Below are positions 46,670-58,700 of a stretch of 64,000 nucleotides of DNA, one piece after another (the first letter of the stretch is position 1; each line of letters begins with the position of its first letter). This DNA is from Liolophura sinensis. Taxonomy: Eukaryota; Mollusca; Polyplacophora; Chitonida; Chitonidae. The position numbers were made by a program, and so were the translations under genes. The notes beneath the pieces were generated by a model. It made no database searches, was not told the origin of the DNA, and saw nothing but the letters and a program-made list of their open reading frames with translations. The stretch spans positions 22,373,853-22,437,852 of the forward strand of contig NC_088296.1 of NCBI RefSeq assembly GCF_032854445.1. The letters run 5' to 3'.

Positions 46670-47210
46670 AGCATCCATTTTGCGCTTGGTCGATTTTTAG
46701 CCGTGAGCATTCACATTGCATATGGACGAATTCCCCGCCGTTGTGTGAAGATTGTTTATCGGTTTTAAATCGGATCATTTTTTTCACGGTATAAGGATGC
46801 ATCCTGCATTTGGGCCAATTACCCCCTTTTCTGTGAAGATTGTTTATCAATTATAAATCGGTTCATTTTTTTCTGTAAGAATACAGCTTGGATTTGAACA
46901 ACTTTCCCGACTTTCTGTGAAGATTGTTTATCAGTAATTAAATTGGACTGTTTCTTGCCGTAAGCCTTCATCTTGCATGTGGTACAGTCTTTCGTCGTAA
47001 GCATTCAGCTTGCATGTGGCCCATTCTTTCGTCGTAAGCATCCAGCTTGCATTTGGTCCATTCTTCCATCGTAAGCATCCAGCTTGCCTGTGGTCCATTC
47101 TTTCCTCGGAAGTAGTCAGCTTTCATGTGGCCCATTCTTTCGTCGTAAGCATCCAGCTTCATTTTAACCAATTTCACGCCTTGCAATATGAAAATTGTTT
47201 ATCAGTATCA
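46670..47210. repeat. Degenerate 36-/80-bp repeats (copy B)
   Basis: Counterpart of 38460-39000. Confidence 0.75.
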
Positions 47211-47704
47211 AATTGGGCCATTTTGCCCTGTAAGCATATAGCGTGTATTTGAATCGTTTACCCATCCTTCCACGAGGCTACTTGGTGATTGTACGGCTAC
47301 ATGGGACGATTGCACAAAGTGACCGTACGCTAAGAGGAATGTTGGTGACACATGTTGAAAACATATCATTATGTTGCAATGGTACCAAATGGCCACAGAA
47401 CTGTTTACTTTGCAAATATTGTGAAATTCACTTTCTTTAGTTTAGCAAAATGGGGGTACTATGCGTAAACCGTGAGGGAAAATAAGGAATTAAGAATATA
47501 GTAAAACCCTGACTAAGATAAACTGACAAGAGCTCGCATTTCACCTGTTAAGTGTTACCAAGTATCACACTGTCGACGCTGCTCTGGGTTTACTCTGTGT
47601 GCTGTTGTCTTTTTATATTATATGTCGGTTTTCTTGTATCTTATCACAAATGTAATTCATTAATTCATTGGAGTTTAATTCAGTGCTCAAAATTTTTACC
47701 TTTT

Positions 47705-47855
47705 ATAGTCCGGTTATGGATAAAGAAACCTGTGTGTCCGAAGGAAACCAATGTGTCCGGGGGAAACCAATATGCCCGGAGGAAACCAGTGTGCCCGGCG
47801 GAAACCAGTGTGTCCGGAGGAAACCAGTGTGTCCGGAGGAAACCTCGTTCGCAAT
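47705..47855. repeat. 21-bp array (copy B, about 6 units)
   Basis: Counterpart of 39478-39645, shorter by one or two units. Confidence 0.85.
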
Positions 47856-47936
47856 GCAGGTACCTTCTTCACAAGAAGCTGAACCTTTAACCTATAGCTA
47901 TATTCGAACACGCGACCTCGTTCCTTCTTCATGGAG

Positions 47937-48285
47937 TCAGTGAGTGAGCGCTTGTGGTTTAACGTCGTACTTAACAGTTTTTCAGTCATATGACGACGAA
48001 AGCATCCTTAGAGTGCATGTAATGTTCCTCCTTGTAGCAGGACGGATTTCAACCGCTCTTTTATCTAGTGCTGCTTGACTGAAATGACTTACCGAAGGCA
48101 AGTAAGCCGCCCAGCCCGAGCCATTATACTGATACGGGTCAACCAGTCATTGCACTATCCCTTTCACGCTGAATGCCAGGCGAGGAAGTTACTTTTAAGG
48201 TCTTAGATGTGACTTGTTCCAGGATTGATCCTGGATCTACCTCTCCCGAAACGGACGCTCTACCAACTGTGCTATCGGGGCCGGT
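47937..48285 (-). mobile_element. SINE-B, near full length (copy B)
   Basis: Counterpart of 39728-40075; it was present before the duplication. Confidence 0.85.
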
Positions 48286-48759
48286 CTCTTCTTCATGGAA
48301 GAGGGTATAATGATTGGATATAGCCAAAGGCCACATCGGTAATATTTCAGACAAATCATGACAAGACGGTGAAGTGAAAATGCTAGTTAATTTAGATATG
48401 CAGTTTAATACATGCTGTTTTACAAAAAAGAGCTCGTGAATAAGCGAACGTGACATCAGTATTAGTTAATACCACGGCGCATCTAGCCATCTCTGTAAAC
48501 ATCAACACCAACAATGTGCTAAAGGATTTTTTCTGGCTTTGTCTGGGGTAACCCACAGACCTTGGGCAAATTACTGACGATCTTTCTCACACGTGACGTT
48601 CACGCCAATAGGCCATATTGGTGAAAGACACGTGGTCTTCAGCGAACGTTAGATTGCTTACACGAGCGCCATCAACTGCTCATTGTCACCAAGGCATATA
48701 AACTGTGCGCCTGAGGGAAGCCATACATTCCCTTTCCAATGAACTGGAGGTATATTTCT

Positions 48760-49005
48760 TTCTTTATTTAGTTGGTGTTTGTACGTCGAACTGAAGAATA
48801 TTTCACGTATACGACGGTGGTCAGCATTGTGGTGATAGGTAACCGGGCAGTGCTCAAGGAAAACCCACGACCGTCCACAGCAAGTTGCTGACAGACCTTA
48901 CTACCTGAGAGGAAGCCAGCATGAGCTGGACTTGAACTCACAGCCATCGTATTGGTGGGAGAGCCCTGTGTCTTTGTGCTACACTGAACCTCCGAACTGA
49001 AGAAA
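48760..49005 (-). mobile_element. SINE-A (copy B)
   Basis: Counterpart of 40550-40795. Confidence 0.75.
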
Positions 49006-50559
49006 TAGCCAAAGTCAAAATTACGACTTGCATACATGTATATTACATGCATCTATATTTTATTAGTCAAAACAAATACATGCGTTCGTAACATTTGCAT
49101 GTTATGATTACAGCTTTCTTTAGTACAGGTATCATGAAAATTGTGACTGGAAGCTGGGACTGAACTCCCAACTTACAAATCTCACTGGTATGGTCCAAAA
49201 ATGGAAAACATTAAATATTAAGGTATGTGCCTGAGTTAATACTTGTTTGGAATACAACGTTATTGGTTTTAAATGTTTGCCATGTCTATAGTAGTGGTAC
49301 ACGAATATATGTACGTAAAGTTGACTGGTAATTCCACACACCCACATGTCTATATACAAGAAAATATTTACAAGTCTATTAAACGTTTTGGCAACATGAA
49401 TATCTCAGCGCAAATGGCATAAAGACCATTATGTTTGAGAACAATCTCCGCTCGTCTGGACATGACCGGTCCAAAAAATTCACGCGCACACTTCGACACA
49501 TACCCTTTTTCCTCAACAATTTTTGTCTCAAAAATCAAACTACACAGGTACTGCACCACTTGAATTCAAACTTGACCTTTTATGTGACAAAAATCTAACC
49601 GCATCACTTGAATTCAAACCTGACCTTTCATATGCAAAAAAAAGTTGGGGATATAGCGAAAGTCTGTATTTGTGTAACCATAGCAAACACTAAAATACAA
49701 TGTAGCATTTAGTCTGGGTGGTTTATGCAAAAAGTGGCAAAACCATTTTCCCTTGGTAGAACTAAACGTATATACATGAACTGTTATATGTACTGATATT
49801 AAGTACCTCCATAACTAAACGTTTATACGTGAACTGTTATATGTACTGATATTAAGTACCTCCATTTACTAATTACCGTATATATCACCCAAAGTTTAGC
49901 ATTTTCACGTGACACAAACTGCTTGCTTGGTAACTTGGGTGCTTTGTTCTGTGAAGTTTGTTTAATTTGCCATCAGAAAAAGTTAACTGTTGGAAATAAA
50001 AGTATCATTTTAAGGCCTCTGTATGCTCCTGAAAGGTTTTTTTTAAATACCGAACTTTAGATGAAATACAGTTCTTAATCAACTGAAAGGCTTGCTGATT
50101 TACGATATTCCTACACCTAAAAAAACAATGATTTCAGGGCTAGCTGTGTTGACATACCTGCTACATACCAAAACAGGTTATGATCAAAACACATCTGATA
50201 AGCAATACCGAAATAAGAACAACCCAATTAACAAAATAATCACACGTTTACAAAATTAACAAGTGTAGACGTATAATATCTACACACCAGTATACCCATT
50301 TGTGACTTCTCTTGCTCGTCTTTGTCTGAAATAGTTCTAGATTCTCTGTCCGGCTTTGTTCCACAAAGGGTAGCAAATTTTAAGACCTATACTGCCATGA
50401 TAGTTACAATCAACTTACCTTACAATAATTTTGTACCTGCAATGACTAGTCGTGTTAATGACACATGTAATGAAAAAGTTTTAGAATATGTCCTAGGCTT
50501 CATTTCACAAACTGAAAGTGATCAGAGAGTATGCTGATTATAACTACCACTGTGACAAA

Positions 50560-51055
50560 AGTGTAAGACTTACGATGCCATGGTAGTTACAATCAACTGA
50601 CATTGCCATCAATCTTTATCTACAATGACAAGTCATGTCAAAGACCCATGTAACCATGGTAGTTACAATCTATATTTCCTACCTACAATGACAAGTCATG
50701 TCAAAGACCCATGTAACGATGGTAGTTACAATCTATACTGTCTACCTTCAATGACAAGTCACATTCAAGACACCAGTAACCATGGTAGTTACAATCAATA
50801 TTTTTTGCCTACAATATTCAAGACACCTGTAACCACGGTGCATGTAGTTACAATCTATACTGTCTACCTACACTGACAAGTCATATTCAAGACACCTGTA
50901 ACCATGGTACATGTAGTTACAATCAATATTGCCTGCCTACAATGACAAGTCATATTCAAGACGCATGTAACCATGGTAGCTACAATCTATATTGTTTACC
51001 TATAATGACATGTCATGTTCACAACATCTGTAACCATGGCAGTTAAATCAATATT
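50560..51055. repeat. 63-bp tandem array (copy B)
   Basis: Counterpart of 42300-42805, with one unit shortened near 50815. Confidence 0.8.
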
Positions 51056-52929
51056 GTCTAGAATCGTTAGGTGGAACCTAATCTGAATATACCCATTGTT
51101 CGTTCTCCAGGACTCCTATAGGAGCAATTTGACTAGAAATTACACGTACATATACCGTACTGGCTTTGACTATATTCAGACTTTATTGCCAAACTTGCGT
51201 TTTCTTGCTAATGAGAAACCAACAGATATCCAGAGGGACATATTATTCCATTTCAGTGATTTCTAACTGAGAATATTTTTCCTCTCACAAAAATTGGACT
51301 TGCACATCACAAGTCTTTTGTTGCGCGACACGAAACATGTTGTGTGCTGTAGTTGCATCTGTGGCGCTTTTGATCTACCCACTGTGGCGTCGTCGAATCT
51401 CCAGCCTCACTGAAATGACGTTCGGTAAATGACCTAAAGTTTCGCACGTGAGTTACTGTCGTTTACTTTCGTGCGACATGAGTTCGCGGCGAGATGACAG
51501 AAGAGAATGATTAGCCCCCCGCACGTTTCATTACCTTGCTTGGCACTTAGCAGTTCTGGTTGCTAATCCTTGCCACATGGTGTCAAGCCACTGACAGTAA
51601 GGTGTGCAGGCCTCCCGACAAGTAGGCCTACATGTACATCTCTAAATATACCCATCGATGAAATCGAAGAAAGTATTAAGACAGGCGATAACTATTACAA
51701 ACTTGAAAACACTGTTTCAATGCATGACCAGGCCAAACAAGGAACGTACATGAACAATCTACAATGTAGACGAACCAATTAATCGGGTTAGGCCCACGTG
51801 GAAGTCACCTCACACCGTTATCTGATGAACGGTTGTCTGCCGAGAGCCTTCATTGTGCAACTAATATGTGCACAAATGTATTTTAGCTAAAAAACGAATT
51901 TCACTGAGAAATATCTGTCATCAGCTTTCCGTGTCCATGTAATTCCAATTTAGTATGTCAGTCTCCACGCACATTTTGTTTCTTTACAGTCGGAACTGTC
52001 CTCCTATTGCAGAAGAGTTCCTTTTCCCGCGTTTTTATATCGTGAACATCCATTTAACAAAGAAAACATACTCCACACGAAGTTTCCGAGAATTACCACG
52101 ATTTACTTTTACCTCTATTCGGTAGCACTGTGTGCGAGTCAAGCATACTGGAAGACAGGATTTGTTTCAGTTGTTACCACATCAGGCCTTCGCAGAACAC
52201 CCTCACTTCTTTTATAAACAAAATGTTTTGATTTCCTGTACACACTTTTGCCCAGACGTGATTTAAGTGTCGCCAGCGACAGATAAGATTACAGTTTTGC
52301 CTTTCTCCAGCAAAAACCACGTGATCGATGGGTAGACACGTGGAAATTTTGAGTTCTGTGATTGTAAGTGGCAAGTATCTAAAACCAATCTCTGTGACTA
52401 AAATTTCACCTGAGGGGACTTGATTAAATACTAAGTAAACCAAGTAGTCACGTTAATCAAATACAGGCGGAAGTTCACAGACTTTCAAATTACACCAGAC
52501 TGAACAAGAAATGTTTATCAAAAACGCACGTGTGTAGGTGTCGCTTTGAGCGCAATTTGACACCTTCATCTCGTCTGCTGGTAGGACTAGTTTGCAAGTA
52601 TGGATTAGCGGTGGGCTAAATTCTGCTACGGCTTTGTATATGAAGATCCCTGCAACTTAAAAAAAAAAAAAAACGGACATTTGACATGACACTCTACTTG
52701 CGTAAAGGTACTGGATAGTCACGCTTTATCTCCACAGAGTTTTCTCCCAAATTCCCCTTTATCACAAAATAATGATAATAAAACAATCAACCTATTGCGG
52801 AGTGCATGTGCTAAAATCATTATGATTAAAACTGGGGAAAACACGAATTGTTGGTGGTAGGAAAATAGACTGACTGCTCAGTGAAGCATGGGCTTGTTTA
52901 TTACATTCCTGAGCTGCGAGTATAATCCT

Positions 52930-53133
52930 CTGACCCCCTCCCCCGGAGCTCTCCCGCGGCGCTCAGTCAGTAACAACCACAACCAATGGAATGAATCCTG
53001 TGACAGGCTTTCCGAGCCCCAGGGCGAAACTCTAGGTCATTTATCCTGAAGTACGTTATTCTTCGGACTTCTGCTAGCATTCGATTATATCAGTTATACG
53101 GTTAGCCTATTTGCGTACAAAAAGCTCAAGGTA
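52930..53133 (+). promoter_or_regulatory. GC-rich promoter-like patch (copy B)
   Basis: Same GC-rich block, CCAAT near 52983 and donor-like ctcaaggtaaat (gt at 53131). The patch is kept in both copies apart from a 10-base insertion. Confidence 0.3.
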
Positions 53134-54691
53134 AATCTATTTTAATGCTGTTGTACACAGCAAAGATGAACATATCTGCCTTATTTAAACTTAACATACA
53201 TCCAAGGGAGGCTTTTGAATTGAATCAAATTTGTAAAGTTGAATAAAATGTTTAATTATGCTTACTGTATTGATGGTTTGTTCTTATTCAATGTAATGTT
53301 TTAAATAGGTTTTGCTTTGGCCTTGTCTTTATATGGTAAAATTTCCATGCACGCTAAAAAAATTTTAAAATGTTTTAATAGTTCAGCAAGTGGAATTTTA
53401 TTCAACTTTCAACTTTTGAGACTCATCACATGGAGAGTTTCTGTAAAAACAACCAATGGAAGGTTAGGTGACAAATTTCCAGGTTTCCATGATTTTTTCT
53501 AAGAGTATCTATCATTGGTCCATAACCACCTACCACTATATACAAAACCTAATAGTCTACACAGTCAGCACTAAAATGACCTCTAGTATGTACACATAAA
53601 AAGAAGCATGTTTACTTTCTACACACGTTTAGAGCTATAAGAAGTGTTTAGACTGACAACACGTAACAGAACACATTGGCATGTGTAACAAGAATGGTCC
53701 ATAGAATGTACACTATTTACAAACACAGACAATGACAAGTTTCAAATTTCATGTAATGACTGTACACGTCTATCTGTCAAGCGTTTTAAAAAATCTTTCA
53801 GCACCCGCCATTAAGCACAAGGCAAATACTGTTGCATGAGAGTTATCTCCCTTTAAATCACCTTTTCACAGGGCTCTGAAGTCACTCTTCAGTCCTCCTC
53901 AAGACATCCAATCATATTTGAATAATTTAGAAATTGTTATTTCAATCTACAGTCCAGAGCACTAGACCGTTTACCAATCATGTTGTATAGATACACCATC
54001 GTGTGAGAAATGAGGGTTGGTTTGACTAGAAAATTGACTCTAAACTCCAGCTTGATCCTGAGGGTTTTCACGGGGGTCGAGGGTTTTTCCAAATGATAAA
54101 TACAGCCTACTGTATTATAGACAAGATTGGTGAAGATCTATAAGCAGAGACAAATAATTTCAATTGTTGCCTGCTTGAAAGGCTCACAGAAAATGCTACT
54201 TCGTTTATCCCCCATCAGACAAAGTACTACACTTTTTATTGGACAGCGTGGGTCACTTGGGGGAACATGGCTATTCCCATATCCTGCTGCTGATGTAATA
54301 TGTGTCTGTTGACTAAGTTAACTCCCTTTGTTCCGTTGTGAAAACAATGATCACTTCACTGAGGCAATTCACATTCGGTCTTTACTGAACCGATGGGTGT
54401 TTTTCAGGATATATTGGCTACGTGGTTACACAGTTACATCTACCTAGCCCAATCAGGGTTGCTGACAGGGTAACAATAAATAGTATTATGAGCACAATGA
54501 TAAATTAAACTGTAACATGTGATACACAAAGATACACACTTCCACTGCCATATAAAAAAAAAAACGTAGACAAAAACTCAAGGAAATATTTGATGTTTAA
54601 GTCCACCATAACAGGGCGGTTTTACCTACTGTGTAATTTCAACACATGTATACTTGGTGTATATGCAGCTTTCTAGTTGCATGCAATAAAA

Positions 54692-55604
54692 TGAAGTTAC
54701 GGAGTTATAAATTACTAAATAGTAACACTTGCTCACAGTGTCCCACTGGTTGATTGTAACCTAGCATATGGTTAATATTAAACTTATATACATGTAGACG
54801 AATGCCAAAAAAAAGGTAAATTAAGCACCAGAAACCAAGGCAAATGAAAGCACGAATGGCACTTTGAAAGAATATAAGTAAAACAGATACAATGCGTTGA
54901 AGAATGCACAATGAAAAAGTTCTTGCTCTTGTACCACTGACGCTTCAAAATGCACATAGGCACATGTACCTCGACTAATGCAAACATTGTAATTAATTAT
55001 AATTTGTAATTAATTCTTGCTCATCAAAAGCACAGATATATATATATATGCACAACATGTTTTTTTTTTTTACAATGCATCTCTGTTCACATATCCCACA
55101 CTGTATGCAACAAAGCACACTTCATCAGACATATCCTTTAACCTTTTGCCCATTTGACTCATTAAACATACCAACTTTGTCCTCATCTTTGTTGAATAAT
55201 TCTGTTTTTGCCACATTTCAAAATCTCAATGCCACCAGATCTGTTCCTATTCACTCCTTTGCACAGTTACAGTCCAATGGTGAAGATTTGGATCCTTTTC
55301 TTTTTAATTCCCTGTTTACCATACTATTTTATACACTGCCACCTTTTCTTAAGTGTAACAATAACCAGGCTACTATCTACTAGCATTAAATCCTCTGTTT
55401 AACCAAAATAACGTAATTCTGTTCAAGTGAAAGAATCCCAATCCCAAATAGGCTCCTCTGCTGAACAGTTCACAATCTCCCAGAGTCCTTTTCAAATAAT
55501 CAAACTGGCATCATATCTGATTCTCCAGACAGAGAACGCTGTAACATTGCCTGACAGCTCCAAACCTTCCCCGAGAGTGTTCCCGATTTGCGGAGCACTC
55601 TTCC
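54692..55604 (-). other. 3' flank of the RALBP1-like gene
   Basis: Downstream of the stop codon on the minus strand. There is no AATAAA on that strand close to the stop; AATTAAA occurs near 55300. No other gene seen. Confidence 0.4.
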
Positions 55605-55739
55605 TCAGATTGGATTGTCACGATCAAGGATGTTGTCGCTGTCGAGCTGCTTCTGTTGTATGAGTCGTATAGACACTTTACAGTCCAGGCAGGCCATCCG
55701 TTCATCGTGGATCTTCTGACAAAGCTCAGAGTTCTTTTT
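55605..55739 (-). CDS. ralbp1: RALBP1-like last exon
   Basis: Acceptor gtgtgttacag. Encodes KKNSELCQKIHDERMACLDC, KVSIRLIQQK and a short tail DSDNILDRDNPI before TGA at 55605-55607. Phase 0 in. This is the second half of the Ral-binding coiled coil. The C-terminus is much shorter than the tail I recall for vertebrate RALBP1. Confidence 0.85.
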   Translation of the reverse strand, partial: KKNSELCQKIHDERMACLDCKVSIRLIQQKQLDSDNILDRDNPI

Positions 55740-58700
55740 CTGTAACACACAAAGTTAAAATGTCTGTGTTCACACTTAGAATGTTAAAATGTCTGCCTGT
55801 CTGCACTTAGAACCTTAAAATGCCTGTTTGCATTTAGAATGTTAAAATGTCTGTTTGTTTGCACTTGGAATGTTAACATGTCTGTCAGTCTGCACTTAGA
55901 ACATTAAAATGTCTGCCTGTCTGCACTTAGAACCTTAAAATGCCTGTCTGTCTGCACTTAGAATGTTAAAATGTCTGTGTTCGCACTTAAAATGTTAAAA
56001 TGTCTGCCTGTCTGCACTTAGAACCTTAAAATACCTGTTTGCATTTAGAATGTGAAAATGTCTGTTTGTTTGCACTTGGAATGTTAACATGTCTGTCAGT
56101 CTGCACTTAGAACATTAAAATGTCTGTTTGTTTGCATTTATAATGTTAAAATGTCTGCCTGTCTGCACTTAGAACATTAAAATGTCTGTTTGTTTGCACT
56201 TAGAATGTTAAAATGTCTGTGTTTGCACTTAGAACGTTAAAATGTCTGCGTTTGCACTTAGAACGTTAAAATGTCTGTTTGTTTGCACTTAGAACGTTAA
56301 AATGTCTGTTTGTTTGCACTTAGAACATTAAAATGCCTGTTTGTTTGCACTTAGAATGTTAAAATGCCTGTTCATTTGCACTTAGAATGTTAAAATGCCT
56401 GTTCACTTGCACTTAGAATGTTAAAATGTTTGTTTGTTTGCACACTGAATACTAATATACCAATCTGTTTGCACACTGAATGTTAAAACTGTTGCATACC
56501 AGTATTAAAACATCTATTTCTTTGCAAATGGAACATTAATCTGTCTGCTCATTTGCACACAGAATATTAAAATGTGTGTTTGTGCACAGGATAATGAAAT
56601 CTCTGTCTGTTCGCGAGGGGTTTAACATGGCTCTCAAGATTCTTGTTGCCATATGATACCAAAATGTTTTCTCCTTTCGGCAGAATTCCTCACCTCTAGC
56701 TCCTCGTTCTCGGCAATCAGCGAGTTCAGTAGCTCCGTCAGTTCCTCCTCATCCTCGCTCTCATCGCTACTCTCCGACGTCGAGGAGTAATCCTCGAGAT
56801 CGGAGTCCTGCCGCAGGTACTGAAGCTCAACAATCTCCTGCTTCAGGCGCTCAATCTCGCTCTGCTCAGTCTCTATCTTCTGCTTCAGCTCATCCCCTGT
56901 TGTCATGGAAATCATGCATACATCTGACTGATTCTTGGAATAATGAAGCCGTAAAACATTCAGTTCTCCATATCATGAAAAACAAGGCTTGTACTTGATT
57001 GATTTATTTATTTGATTGATTGGTGTTTTATGCTGTATTCAAGAATATATCACTTATACGACGGCGGCCAGCATTATGGTGGGTGGAAACCGTGAAAAGC
57101 CTGAGGGAAACCCACGACCATCCGCAGGTTTGTATTTGACAGATCACTGATTTAATCACCTTATAAAACCTTCAGCCAATCACTTGTTGTCATGGAAACC
57201 ATGCTTAAATATCATTGGTTCTGGCAAAAATTTCATGCCTTAAAGGAGAAGAAAATTTAAATATCAAACAAATTTACCATTGAAAAGAGTATCCTGGCAG
57301 GTACATGCCATAAAAAAATTCTAATATGTACCTCAAGTTGATAAAGTATAAATAAAGTCAGTGCAAAAATCTGCTGTAGACGACTCCATTTTGTCTAAGA
57401 ACTAGTCCTGAAGTCTTCTGTGTTAGGAGAATTGCCGTAGGAAACCGCCGAAGTGCAGTTCGTACATTTCCGGTAAAACTCTTCTTCCCAGAAGGTAGCG
57501 AAGAGTACAGTTTGTTTTCCGCTAGACGATCGTGAAACCGGAATGTTGGACGTAGGTTCTGAGTTTACATGAACAAGTCAGCAGTTGTAACGACTCTCAT
57601 TGGCTGAGAGGCAACACACACCCAGCATAAATTACAGGGTGTTAAAGATGGAGGACGCAATGGGCTCAGCGATTTATGCCAGCTTTCCCGTTGTGAGGCT
57701 TTACGTGTATGGTGAGGAAAAATCGCAGAATTATGCAGCAGGCACAACCAGATGGAAAAAAATGTGCTCTTTTAAGCCTAGAGTGTCATTTTTTAAAGTT
57801 TTCTTCTCTTTTACAACAAGTATATAGGTAGACTATTCTGTGTGACAAGACTCATGTACACCAACAGAAAAATAAAAATAAAGAAATAATTTGGAAAGAA
57901 GAATGCCTCTTTAAATTTTCGCCTCATTCCGAGACTGAATTTGGTTACCCTATTTGGTTACCCTATTTGAATACCCTATTTGGATACCCTATTTGGTTAC
58001 CCTATTTGGATACCCTATTTGAATACCCTATTTGGTTACCCTATTTGGATACCCTATTTGAATACCCTATTTGGTTACCCTATTTGGATACCCTATTTGA
58101 ATACCCCATTTGGTTACCCTATTTGAATACCCTATTTGGATACCCTATTTGAATACCCTATTTGGATACCCTATTTGAATACCCTATTTGGATACCCCAA
58201 TTGGTTACCCCATTTGAATACCCTATTTGGATACCCTAATTCCTCAACCATTTCCCATGTTTGCAAAGTGTTTATTCAAGCATATTCTGAAGGCATTATT
58301 CTGTGTAGACTGATAAACGTATACTCTTTGTGAAGCCCTGCATCTTGCCAATCCAACCAATGTAATTTTGTCTCCAAAATCATATTAAAAATGTGCATAA
58401 ATTGCAATGAAAGCTGCTCTTTCATATGCGAAAAGGTTGAGGAATTCGGGTATGCATGTATTTGGCTGCACATGTTGTGTCAACCTAGGATGTGATCAGA
58501 CAAAGGCATATGTAAATGTGCTACATCTACAGCTTTGTGGCTGTTTTCCAAGTGACTTTGGACAGCATCAAATGTGGAATTTAATATCAAAAGTTTGCAG
58601 CTTTATGGAAAGTGTGAACTCACCAATAGCCAGAAGTTCCTCTTCCTCTAGTGTCATGGCGTACTCTTCTTCCAACAGCTTTTTGGTCTCTTCATCCTGA

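Larger units (their letters stand above)
46410..54691. repeat. 8.2-kb tandem segmental duplication, copy B
   Basis: Same order of elements as copy A. Differences include a 53-base local duplication at about 49800-49862, 27 extra bases at about 53808, 10 extra bases near 53115, and fewer 21-bp units. Both copies end near atgcaataaaa, which resembles the left-end tgcaaaaata, so microhomology at the junction is likely. Confidence 0.93.

Noticed and set aside
39419-47989. ORFs over the 21-bp arrays with Glu-Thr/Pro-Gly patterns
   Set aside because: Simple repeat translation; lengths differ between copies without frame preservation elsewhere.
57600-57827. Plus-strand exon-like ORF starting MEDAMGSAIYAS
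   Set aside because: Good start context and a donor-like end, but no second exon, no recognisable domain, and it lies inside a RALBP1 intron on the other strand.
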